This document shows, one piece after another, positions 49,999 through 57,488 of a stretch of 64,000 nt of DNA. Source of the stretch: Verrucomicrobiota bacterium (lineage in GTDB: Bacteria; Verrucomicrobiota; Verrucomicrobiia; Opitutales; Opitutaceae); NCBI GenBank assembly GCA_016235555.1, contig JACRKC010000099.1:1-64000 (forward strand), in the 5' to 3' direction. The notes under the pieces are model-generated. The model made no database searches, was not told where the DNA came from, and saw only the letters and a list, made by a program, of their open reading frames with translations. Positions within the stretch are counted from its first letter, which is position 1, and each line of letters starts with the position of its first letter. Position numbers and translations under genes: made by a program.

Positions 49999-51973
49999 TT
50001 TCTGGGAGCGACCAGTGGGAGATTTCCCAGGGGCCGAGTTTCGGGTGCGTGAGTTTCCAGACGCCGGCGGTGGCGGAGATGATTTGCCATGGGGCGGACT
50101 CGGCGCGGTCGGTGCCGGACCACGAGAGCGCGGCGAGCGTGACGGGCGAAGTGAGGCGGGCGGTTTTGGCGACAGGCGTGACGTGGTAGGGCGCGGCGAC
50201 GTGGCGGCGTTCGGCGGTGTCGTCGAGGCGTGTGTCCCATTCGGTGGTGGTGAGGCCGGTGAGGGGTTGAAGGACGGTGCCGCGGGAGTCGGAGGAAAAA
50301 TAGGTAGGGGCGGCTGTCCCAGCCGCCCTGGGCTGTGGTGTGGACTGGAACTCAGGCCGGCTGCGGAGAGCCGGCCCCACCTCCGTGAGCGGCAGCGCGA
50401 AACCGCCGACGCGGAGCACGACGGGCTGACGCGGGGTGACGTGGTGGACGTGGAGGAGCCAGCCGGCGCGCCAGAAGACGAACGACTCCACGCCGGTGTT
50501 CACCTGGCCGGTTTTGAAGCCGAGGTTGTAGGTGTAGCCGAGATGCGACTCGTCCATCTCCACGGGCACGGTCGAGTGGCGGCCGAAGATGCGGCCGTCG
50601 TCGAGTTGCGCGGTGAGCGCGCTGTCGAAGGAAAAGTTGGTGATCTCCGGGAACGCGTAGGTGAAGTGGACGCCGGTGCGGTAGGAGAGTTTGGACCATT
50701 TCCACGCACCGTAACGGAGCTGCGTGTTGCCGACCATGGAGCCGGCGTTGAGGATCTCGATGTCGCCGGTGGGCGTGCTGCGCGTGACGAGGCCGGGGGC
50801 GCGCATGACGTGGACAAAACCGCCGGGGCGCTCGGCGGGCAGCGGCTGCTCGGGGGCGGTCCAGAACGCGTGCGCCGGCGGCAGGAGGAGCGGCGTGAAA
50901 CCCTTCGCGGCCCAGTAAGGAGAGGCGGCGCACGAGTAGGGCTCCATGATCTTGTCGAAGCGATCGGTGAAGCCGAGGTTGAGGCAGCCCTGCTCCTGGT
51001 AGATCGGGCGCGAAAGGAAGAAGTCGAGGTTGCGCGTGCAGAGGCGGCGCAGCATCCCGGGCGCGAGCTCGGTGGCGTTTTCAGCGAGGGCGAGGCCGAA
51101 GACGTTGAGGCAGTTGAAGCGGTAGCAGATCGAGCGACCGAAGGCGGGGTGCTCGCCGCTCGCGGCGAAGAAGTGCTGGTAGTCGCGGGCGTAAAGCCGG
51201 CCCCATTCGCGCCAGCGCGTGGCGCGCGCTTCGTCGTCGGCGCCGTGAAGGTGCGACCACATCAGGCCGTAGAAATGGAAGGCGTAGGCGTTGTAGTGAT
51301 CGTAGGCTTGGTTGATGCCGTCCTCGAACCAGCCGCCGCCGCGGTGCATGGTCTCGAGCTGGTTCAGGTGGGCGGTGATGACGGCGCGATCGGTGCGGTG
51401 GGCGTAGCCGTGCTGCCCGAGAAACTCGAGGATGTGCACGGACATGAAGAGGTGGTTGTTGTTGACGATGCCGCCGCCGCGGCACGACGCGAACCAGCGC
51501 GCGACCTGATCTTTTTCGGCGCGGGTAAGCGGGTCCCAAAGATCGCGCGGCGCGAGTTGGAGCGCGATCGACATGAGGCCCATCTCGACGTGGTGCTGGT
51601 GGAAGCTGGCGTCGGGGCCCCAGTAGTGCGGCGACGCGGGGTCGCTGCCGGCGACGAGGCCGGCGCGGAACCACGCGGCGATGGCCTGGCGAAACGCGTG
51701 GTCGTCGGGGTAAGTGGCACGGGTCTCCCGACCCGTGGGGTTGGCGGGTGCTTGGGATTCACGGGTCGGGAGACCCGTGCCACTTTCACTTTGCAGATAA
51801 AACGCGGCGAGGGTGAGCGGACGCGCGAAACTCTCAAGGCGGTCGGCCTGCTTGTCGTGGTCGCTGGCGGGACCGGCGATGGCGAGGTCGGCGGCGCCGG
51901 GGCGCATGAGCGCGGCGAGCGGCTCCAGGAGTTTCTTCGCGGCGAGCTGCCAGTGGCGGTAGGGCGTTGGCAT
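49982..51973 (-). CDS. DUF2264 family protein carrying three REP-derived segments
   Basis: 663 residues, no export signal. DUF2264 proteins are alpha/alpha-barrel enzymes related to unsaturated-uronidase and hydrolase families: MPTPYRHWQLAAKKLLEPLA, HYWGPDASFHQHHVEMGLMS, FASCRGGGIVNNNHLFMSVH, GGWFEDGINQAYDHYNAYAF and the late WRAGWLLHVHHVTPRQPVVL. Two stretches are encoded by palindromes and look foreign: residues about 64-87 (SGTGLPTRESQAPANPTGRE) and about 531-557 (VGPALRSRPEFQ to AAPTYF). A third hairpin supplies the C-terminal residues and stop. The reading frame is intact, so the protein is probably made. Role inferred as oligosaccharide breakdown. Confidence 0.83.
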   Translation of the reverse strand: MPTPYRHWQLAAKKLLEPLAALMRPGAADLAIAGPASDHDKQADRLESFARPLTLAAFYLQSESGTGLPTRESQAPANPTGRETRATYPDDHAFRQAIAAWFRAGLVAGSDPASPHYWGPDASFHQHHVEMGLMSIALQLAPRDLWDPLTRAEKDQVARWFASCRGGGIVNNNHLFMSVHILEFLGQHGYAHRTDRAVITAHLNQLETMHRGGGWFEDGINQAYDHYNAYAFHFYGLMWSHLHGADDEARATRWREWGRLYARDYQHFFAASGEHPAFGRSICYRFNCLNVFGLALAENATELAPGMLRRLCTRNLDFFLSRPIYQEQGCLNLGFTDRFDKIMEPYSCAASPYWAAKGFTPLLLPPAHAFWTAPEQPLPAERPGGFVHVMRAPGLVTRSTPTGDIEILNAGSMVGNTQLRYGAWKWSKLSYRTGVHFTYAFPEITNFSFDSALTAQLDDGRIFGRHSTVPVEMDESHLGYTYNLGFKTGQVNTGVESFVFWRAGWLLHVHHVTPRQPVVLRVGGFALPLTEVGPALRSRPEFQSTPQPRAAGTAAPTYFSSDSRGTVLQPLTGLTTTEWDTRLDDTAERRHVAAPYHVTPVAKTARLTSPVTLAALSWSGTDRAESAPWQIISATAGVWKLTHPKLGPWEISHWSLPESRAGL
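50303..50381. repeat. REP-like pair in frame in the DUF2264 gene (C-terminal part)
   Basis: Left hairpin GGTAGGGGCGGCTGTCCCAG with CCGCC, right hairpin GGCCGGCTGCGGAGAGCCGG then CCCCACC. Outer ends carry GTAG and GTGG. It covers residues about 531-557. Confidence 0.8.
51713..51784. repeat. Perfect 25-nt inverted repeat in frame in the DUF2264 gene
   Basis: AGTGGCACGGGTCTCCCGAC begins the left arm and GTCGGGAGACCCGTGCCACT ends the right arm; the 25-nt arms are exact. Total length 72, a multiple of three. Outer ends carry GTGG. It encodes 24 residues of the host protein. Confidence 0.88.
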
Positions 51974-52019
51974 CGGAAAAGAAGAAAGAAGAAACGACGG
52001 AAAGTAGAAACGAGTGAAC

Positions 52020-53030
52020 TCAGGTGGAGAAGTCGTAGACCTCGGGAGTGATGACGGCTTCGAGCGGGCGGCCTTCGGCGTAGGCGCGGAGATTTTTCAG
52101 CGCGAAGGCACCGGCGTCGGGATAGCGGTCGATCGTGGGACCGGCGATGTGCGGCGTGAGGTTGACGTGCGGGAGCGCGCGGAAGCCGCTGCCGGCGGGA
52201 AGCGGTTCGTCGGTGTAAACGTCGAGGCCGATGGCGATTTTTTTCTCCTGCGCGAGGCGGAGGAGGGCGGCTTCGTCGACGACGGCGCCGCGGCCGACAT
52301 TCACGAACACGCCGCCGGGGCGGATGAGGCGGAGAATCTTTTCCGTGACGACGCCGGTGGTCGCGGGGATGAGGGGGGCGAGTTCGACGATGATTTCGTT
52401 CTCGGCGAACAGCGCTTCGAGCGAGGCGGCGCGTTCGACGCCATGGGCGCGGGCGAGGTCGGCGGTGAGGTCGGGCGCGAGGGCGGTGATGGGGCAGCCC
52501 CAGGGTTTGAGGAGGGTGACGAGCTCGCGGGCGACGGGGCCGAAGCCGTGGATGCCGACGGTGCGGCCAAAGAGCGAGCGGGCGTCGGTGAGGCCGTTTT
52601 TCCACGCGGCGTGACCGGGTTGGTGCATCGCGATGGCCCAGTGCGAGGTGTTGCGCAGGCAGGCGAGGATGTGGAAGAGCGCGCACTCGGCGACGGTGCG
52701 GCTGATCGAGGCGCCCCAGTTGGTGACGAGGAGGCCGCGCTCGAGGTGGGCGCGCGTGACGAGGCGCTTCACGGAACCGGCGACGTAGCAGACGTAGCGC
52801 AGGCGGGGCGGAAGCGCGTCGGGCAGGAGCGGGGTCTTCCAGCACGCGAGGAGGACCTCGGGGTCGGTGGCGGCGAGTTCGCGGGCCAGCGCGGCGGTGT
52901 CGATCCCGGTGGGGTCGAGCAAGCGGTGAGAGGCGGCCAGCCTGGCGACCTGGCCGAGCATGGGTTCGGGAAAAAATTCCCGCACCTCCGTGGGCGTGAG
53001 AACGGCGAGCAGTGAAGCGGGACGGGACAT
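52020..53030 (-). CDS. D-isomer-specific 2-hydroxyacid dehydrogenase
   Basis: 336 residues, cytosolic. The NAD-binding strand reads TVGIHGFGPVARELVTLL, with the catalytic Arg in VFVNVGRGAVVDEAALLRLA, the acidic residue in LDVYTDEPLP and the catalytic His in VNLTPHIAGPT. The N-terminal flanking domain is split as usual, with LRYVCYVAGSVKRLVTRAHL. The motif HGFG replaces the more common GLGNIG, a known subfamily variant. Substrate not predictable (phosphoglycerate, glyoxylate or aldonate types). It lies 46 bp upstream of DUF2264 in the same direction. Confidence 0.87.
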   Translation of the reverse strand: MSRPASLLAVLTPTEVREFFPEPMLGQVARLAASHRLLDPTGIDTAALARELAATDPEVLLACWKTPLLPDALPPRLRYVCYVAGSVKRLVTRAHLERGLLVTNWGASISRTVAECALFHILACLRNTSHWAIAMHQPGHAAWKNGLTDARSLFGRTVGIHGFGPVARELVTLLKPWGCPITALAPDLTADLARAHGVERAASLEALFAENEIIVELAPLIPATTGVVTEKILRLIRPGGVFVNVGRGAVVDEAALLRLAQEKKIAIGLDVYTDEPLPAGSGFRALPHVNLTPHIAGPTIDRYPDAGAFALKNLRAYAEGRPLEAVITPEVYDFST

Positions 53031-53146
53031 GACGGCGGAGACGGACTAGGGACCAAGGACCAGGGACCAGAGACTGATCGGAATGCTGGCAAGGAACCGC
53101 GATAGGTGCGGGGACAGCGGTCGCTGGTCCTTGGTCTTTGGTCCTT

Positions 53147-54319
53147 TCATGCGGGCGGGAGGCACTCGAGGATTTCGGCGCGGGGCGCGGGTGCAAACGT
53201 CACGGGACCGAGGGCGGCGGGAAGGAAGATTTTGTCGAACTGGCGCAGGCGGTGCGACTCGCCGCCGGCACTGACAGTGACCTCGCCGGCGGTGACGATG
53301 GCGATGGCGGCGCTGGTTTCATCCTTAACCACGGGCGCGGCGAGGTGGGACTTCCGCACGCAGAAACAATCGGTTTGCGCCGGCCCGATGAGTTCGTCCT
53401 GCCAGGAACCGGGGGCGAGTTCGCGCAGACGGCGCGGCCGGCAGCGCACGCGCGTGTCGAGGTCCGCGGCGGTGAGCGGGGCGAAGTTGAAAATATCCAG
53501 GCAGAAATCGATCCCGCGGTTCATGAAGCGGGCGGACTCGGGCAGCACGTAGCCGGCGCGTTCGAATTCGAAGCGGACGACGAGGTCGCTGGGCTCCTGG
53601 ATCTCCACCATGAAGACGCCCGCGCCGAGGGCGTGCGGGGTGCCGCCGGGGATGATGAACGTGTCGCCGGGGCGGACGGGGATTTTGTCGAAGCAGGCTT
53701 CGATGGCGGCGAGGTCCTGCGCCTCGATCATGGCGCGGAGGGCGGCGCGGGAGGGCGGGCGTTGGAAGCCGACGTAGATGTAGCCGGTCGGTTCGCCCGG
53801 AGCGGCGGGGTTCGGCGACCCCGCCCTACAACTCAGGACGTGGTAGGCTTCGGTCTTGCCGCTGGGGGCGGCGAGGAAGCGCTGGGCGAACTCGCGCGTG
53901 GGATGAACCTGGAAATGCAGACGCGTGCCGCTATCCAGGAACTTCACGAGGAGCTGCGGTTGCGCGCCGAGCTTCTTCACGTGGTCGGCGCCGAGGAAAT
54001 ACGCGGGGTCGCTGGCGAGGAGTGCGGCGAAATCGCGCGGGGCCGGGTCGTGGCCGACGAGCACCTGCGAGATGCCGGGAGAAGTTGAGGGATGAGAGTT
54101 GAGGGTTGAGAGCGCAGCCTCCGGCGGATTCACGGCGCGGGTGGTCGAGGCGATCCAGTCCTCGGCGAAATGGGTGTCGGCGGGGGCGGACGCGGAAAGC
54201 GCGTTGGGGTCAACGCGCTCCACCGGCTGCGCGGCGAGCGCGTCGAGCGTGCGGCCGCCGGGGTAGGTGCGCCAGACGCGGTTGGGCGGGAGGCGGAGGA
54301 TTTTGCCGCGGTGGTTCAT
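53147..54319 (-). CDS. Class I mannose-6-phosphate isomerase-like protein
   Basis: 390 residues, cupin-type zinc isomerase. Motifs: QLLVKFLDSGTRLHFQVHPT (zinc ligands Gln and His), GDTFIIPGGTPHALGAGVFM and EIQEPSDLVVRFEFERAGYV. The start ATG overlaps the stop of the sodium symporter by four bases (ATGA), so the two are translationally coupled. Two odd inserts: ALSTLNSHPSTSPG near residues 68-82, from a CTCAACxCTCA-type run, and SCRAGSPNPAAPGEP around 160-176, encoded by a REP hairpin at 53802-53829. It may act on fructose/mannose phosphates or another sugar phosphate supplied by the symporter. Confidence 0.85.
   Translation of the reverse strand: MNHRGKILRLPPNRVWRTYPGGRTLDALAAQPVERVDPNALSASAPADTHFAEDWIASTTRAVNPPEAALSTLNSHPSTSPGISQVLVGHDPAPRDFAALLASDPAYFLGADHVKKLGAQPQLLVKFLDSGTRLHFQVHPTREFAQRFLAAPSGKTEAYHVLSCRAGSPNPAAPGEPTGYIYVGFQRPPSRAALRAMIEAQDLAAIEACFDKIPVRPGDTFIIPGGTPHALGAGVFMVEIQEPSDLVVRFEFERAGYVLPESARFMNRGIDFCLDIFNFAPLTAADLDTRVRCRPRRLRELAPGSWQDELIGPAQTDCFCVRKSHLAAPVVKDETSAAIAIVTAGEVTVSAGGESHRLRQFDKIFLPAALGPVTFAPAPRAEILECLPPA
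53802..53829. repeat. Single REP hairpin in frame in the mannose-6-phosphate isomerase gene
   Basis: GCGGCGGGGTTCGGCGACCC then CGCCCTAC; on the minus strand it begins GTAGGGCGGGG. It encodes part of SCRAGSPNPAAPG between the conserved TEAYHVL and TGYIYVGF. Confidence 0.75.
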
Positions 54320-56079
54320 GCGGAGACGGCTTCGGCGCGAGTGCGGCGGGCGGCGGCGAGCAGCGCCCAGCCGACGGCGGCGACGACACCACCGCAGCCG
54401 AGAAACGCGAGGCGGCCGAGGGCGGGGTTGGGAATAAGGGCGAGCAGCGCGACGAACGCGCCATACGCGAGACAGAGCCAGCCGACGACGGAGGACTGGC
54501 GGGCGTCGTTGGCGTTGTGGGCGCCTTCCTCCTTCGCGAAATCGACGGGCGTGCGCAGGCGCGTGAAGAACTCGTCGATCTGGGTCTTCTCCGCGGCGGT
54601 GGCGCGGGACCAAAAGAGTTTGGTGGCGACGAACCACGTGGAGCAGAGGGCGACGTTGCCGAAGAGCTCGATGGATTGGCGCCAGTATTCGCGGGCGGCG
54701 GCGTCGAGCGGATGCGCGATGCCGAAGACGCCGGCGGCCCATTCGGGCGTGAGTTTCTCGGTGATGAAGAGCGAGCTCAGGAAGCCGACGACGACAGTGC
54801 TCCACGCGGACCACGGCGGGGTGTGTTTCACGAGCAGGCCGAGGAAGAGCGGCACGATGATCGGGATGCCGATGAGAATGCTGAGGCGCTGGGTGAGCTG
54901 GAAGAGCGTGAGGTTTTTCAACTGGCTCATCTGGAGGGCGACGAGGATGACGAGGGCGCCGAAGATCACCGTGACGACTTTGCCGACGACGAGCAGGTGG
55001 CGGTCGGTGGCGTGGGGCTTGAGGACGGGTTGGTAGAAATTCTTGATGAAGAAGCCGGTGTTTTTGTTCAGGCCCGAGTCCATCGAGGACATCGTGGCGG
55101 CGAAGATGCCGCTCACGAGCAGGCCCATCATGCCGACGGGCATCACGTCGCGCGCGATGGCAATGAAAGCGGCTTCCTCCGGGTTCTTGAGCGTGGGGAA
55201 CACGGCGCGCAGGTCCGGGAAGCGGATCGCGGCGAACATCGGCGGCAGGAACCAGATCACGATGCCGAGCAGGAAGAGCGTGGCGCCGAGGAAGCCGGCC
55301 CAGCGGGCGTGACGGCTGTCTTTGACGCAGAGGTAGCGGTTGGCGTCGGCGAGATTGTTGGTGGTGTGGAGTTGCTTGAGCAGCATGGCGACGCACCAGA
55401 GGCCGAGAAATTCCTTCGAAAAAACCTGCCCGAGATCGAGGTGATGCGCGGGAGCGTGGGAGAGGAAGCCGCCGAAGCCGCCGACCTTGATGAGTCCGAG
55501 CACGGTGACGGCGAGGCACACGGGCATGAGGATGAGCACCTGGATGAAATCGCTCGCGAGGACCGCCCAGCTCCCGCCGACGAGCGCCATCACGAGCACG
55601 ACGGCGCCGGTGACGATGATGGTGAGCGAAAGGTCGACGCCGAAGACGGCCGAGAAAAACACGGCGAGGGAGTTGAGCCAGATGCCGGCCTGGAGGAGAC
55701 CGAAGGGGAGCTGGGTCCAGGTGAAAAACTGCTCGCTGACGCGGCCGAAGCGGTGGCGGATGGCCTCGACGCCGGTGACGACGCGGAGCTGGCGGAAGCG
55801 CGGGGCGAAGTGCAGGGCGTTGAGCGCGAAGCCGAAGGCGTTGCCGAGGTAGATGATCATGATCGGCCAGCCGTCGGCGTAGGCCTTGCTCGCGGCGCCG
55901 GTGAAGGTCCACGCGCTGAACTGCACCATGAACGCAGAGCCGCCGACCATCCACCAGAGGGCCTTGCCGCCGCCGCGGAAGTAATCGGAGACGTTGGTCA
56001 CGAACCGGCGGAAGACCCAGCTGATCGCCAGCATGTAGCCGAAGTAGAAGACGAGGACGGCGTAGTCGTAGCGTGTCAT
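54316..56079 (-). CDS. Sodium:solute symporter (SSS family)
   Basis: 587 residues with about thirteen membrane helices. MTRYDYAVLVFYFGYMLAIS opens helix 1; the SSS core motifs SDYFRGGGKALWWMVGGSAF, FSAWTFTGAASKAYADG and SGIFAATMSSMDSGLNKNTG (sodium-site helix 8) are clear. It should import a sugar or related solute with Na+. Its last codon overlaps the isomerase start, so import and isomerisation are coupled. It is followed upstream by a LacI-type regulator on the same strand and a DUF1343 muramidase-like lipoprotein, which hints at amino-sugar or cell-wall sugar salvage; this is inference. Confidence 0.9.
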   Translation of the reverse strand: MTRYDYAVLVFYFGYMLAISWVFRRFVTNVSDYFRGGGKALWWMVGGSAFMVQFSAWTFTGAASKAYADGWPIMIIYLGNAFGFALNALHFAPRFRQLRVVTGVEAIRHRFGRVSEQFFTWTQLPFGLLQAGIWLNSLAVFFSAVFGVDLSLTIIVTGAVVLVMALVGGSWAVLASDFIQVLILMPVCLAVTVLGLIKVGGFGGFLSHAPAHHLDLGQVFSKEFLGLWCVAMLLKQLHTTNNLADANRYLCVKDSRHARWAGFLGATLFLLGIVIWFLPPMFAAIRFPDLRAVFPTLKNPEEAAFIAIARDVMPVGMMGLLVSGIFAATMSSMDSGLNKNTGFFIKNFYQPVLKPHATDRHLLVVGKVVTVIFGALVILVALQMSQLKNLTLFQLTQRLSILIGIPIIVPLFLGLLVKHTPPWSAWSTVVVGFLSSLFITEKLTPEWAAGVFGIAHPLDAAAREYWRQSIELFGNVALCSTWFVATKLFWSRATAAEKTQIDEFFTRLRTPVDFAKEEGAHNANDARQSSVVGWLCLAYGAFVALLALIPNPALGRLAFLGCGGVVAAVGWALLAAARRTRAEAVSA

Positions 56080-56118
56080 GGGGTTGGCGGCGGGGCGTGG
56101 CGGGGGAGCCAGCAGGGC

Positions 56119-56133
56119 TTAATAATTATAAAA
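56119..56133 (-). promoter_or_regulatory. Possible -10 region of the symporter gene
   Basis: A rare AT-rich tract in this GC-rich sequence; on the minus strand it contains TATAAT at 56130-56125, 46 bases before the symporter ATG. No convincing -35 box is seen at 16-18 bp upstream. Confidence 0.35.
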
Positions 56134-56184
56134 TGCCAAGGGGAAAAACGGTGGGTCGAGCTGCTGGGAGCATCTCAGTGTTCT

Positions 56185-56235
56185 GACTGAGGCGGGACGC
56201 CTCAGCCACGTGGACGAGGCGTCCCGCCTCGTCGA
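56185..56235. repeat. REP-like pair, 'GAGGCGGGACGCCTC' type
   Basis: ACTGAGGCGGGACGCCTCAG followed by CCACGTGG and ACGAGGCGTCCCGCCTCG. Twin of 36382-36430. It lies in the space 56080-56388, which holds no gene; a run of the form GGATTCTTCGCTGCGCTCAG near 56340 is a further repeat-like word. Confidence 0.78.
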
Positions 56236-56388
56236 TGGCAGAAAAGTGAGATGCGCTCGAGTCGCGGCCCGCCATTCTAGCGCAGCGAAAAACTCAGCGG
56301 GACTGCTTTGTTGGAGAGCGGCTTCGGACATCCTGCTGGATTCTTCGCTGCGCTCAGAATGACAAACCAAGCCATGCAGCGACCGGCC

Positions 56389-57435
56389 CTACTGGGCCGG
56401 GCCGGTGGTGTCGCCCACGAAGAGTTGGGCCGGGAGCATGAGGTCGGTGAAGCCGGCGTCGTCGCCGGAGCCGCCGTCGATCACGAGGCGGGCGGCGGCT
56501 TCGCCGAGTTTTTCGGGATTGGAGCCGGCGGCGGTGATGCGCGGCGTGCCCTCGGTGGCGACGGGCGAGAGATCGGCGCTGGCGACGCTGACCTCCGCCG
56601 GCACCTGCCAGCCCTCGCGTTCGAGCGCGCGCACGGCGCCGGAGGCCATGAGGGTGTTGTAGGCGATGAACGCGGTCGGAAAGTCGCGTCGTTTGGCGTG
56701 GGGCAGGAGTGCGGCGACGGCCTCGACGCCCTCGGCACGGTCGCCCTCCTTGAGTTTCACCGTGTAGCGCGGGTCGAGCTTCAGGCCGACGCCGGCGAGG
56801 GCGGACTCAAGCGCTTGGAGGCGCGCTTCGTGTCGACCGAGGCCGACGTTGCCACCGAGCCACGCGAAGCGGCGATGGCCGAGGCCGTGGAGGTGTTGCA
56901 CGAGCGATTCGAGGGCCTGCGGCTCGTTGCCGAGGACGGAGTGGCAGAGGCCGGGGTAGCGCGCGGAGACGGCGACGAGGCGCAGGCCGAGGCGGCGGAG
57001 TTTGTCGAGGAAGGGGCGCTGCACCTCGCCGATGAGGACGATGCCTTGATACTGGTGGCCGGCGGGGAACTGGCGGTGGAGCTTGGCGATGTCGAGCTGG
57101 TCCTCGGCGCCGATGAAGACGGTGTGGTATTCGCGGGCGCCGAGCGCGGTGTGCAGGCCGTGCTGCACGTGGCCGAAATACATCGCGGGGGTGTTGAGCC
57201 GCAGGGGTGCGCGGAGGATCACGCCCACCTGCCGGGGCTGCGCGGCGGGCGACGCGGCGAGGTGCATGCCTTTCGGGTGATAGCCGCGCTTCACCGCATG
57301 ATCCCAGATGCGGTCGTAGGTGTCGGCGTTGATGCCGGAGCGGCGGCCGTTGAGGACGAGCGAGACGAGGGCCTGCGAGATGCCGAGCTCGTGGGCGAGC
57401 TGGGTCTGCGAAATTTTCTTGGCGGGGCGAGGCAC
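56389..57435 (-). CDS. LacI-family transcriptional repressor
   Basis: 348 residues. LacI helix-turn-helix at about 9-30 (SQTQLAHELGISQALVSLVL, then NGRRSGINADTYDRI), hinge, and periplasmic-binding-protein-like ligand domain (GVILRAPLRLNTPAMYFGHV, GIVLIGEVQRPFLDKLRRLG, PTAFIAYNTLMASGAVRALE, ITAAGSNPEKLGEAAARLVI). The start ATG abuts the first of two palindromic operators (57436-57488), so the protein very probably represses itself. It lies between the symporter/isomerase pair and the DUF1343 gene, all on the same strand, and likely controls them. The natural effector is unknown. Confidence 0.9.
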   Translation of the reverse strand: MPRPAKKISQTQLAHELGISQALVSLVLNGRRSGINADTYDRIWDHAVKRGYHPKGMHLAASPAAQPRQVGVILRAPLRLNTPAMYFGHVQHGLHTALGAREYHTVFIGAEDQLDIAKLHRQFPAGHQYQGIVLIGEVQRPFLDKLRRLGLRLVAVSARYPGLCHSVLGNEPQALESLVQHLHGLGHRRFAWLGGNVGLGRHEARLQALESALAGVGLKLDPRYTVKLKEGDRAEGVEAVAALLPHAKRRDFPTAFIAYNTLMASGAVRALEREGWQVPAEVSVASADLSPVATEGTPRITAAGSNPEKLGEAAARLVIDGGSGDDAGFTDLMLPAQLFVGDTTGPAQ

Positions 57436-57458
57436 AGGTTTTCGCTAGGCGAAAACCT
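57436..57458. promoter_or_regulatory. LacI-type operator 1
   Basis: Perfect 23-bp palindrome: AGGTTTTCGC, TAG, GCGAAAACCT. It ends exactly at the lacI-type gene start codon on the minus strand, so binding would block the ribosome-entry region and transcription. No Shine-Dalgarno site is possible elsewhere in the gap. Confidence 0.8.
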
Positions 57459-57465
57459 AAATCCC

Positions 57466-57488
57466 GGGTTTTAGCGAAGCAAAAACCT
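57466..57488. promoter_or_regulatory. LacI-type operator 2
   Basis: GGGTTTTAGC, GAA, GCAAAAACCT: the same palindrome with two mismatches, centred 30 bp from operator 1 (about three helical turns). It overlaps the stop codon of the upstream DUF1343 gene. Confidence 0.72.

Noticed and set aside
56340-56372. Operator for the LacI protein upstream of the symporter
   Set aside because: No copy of the AGGTTTTCGC palindrome is present there; only repeat-like words are seen.
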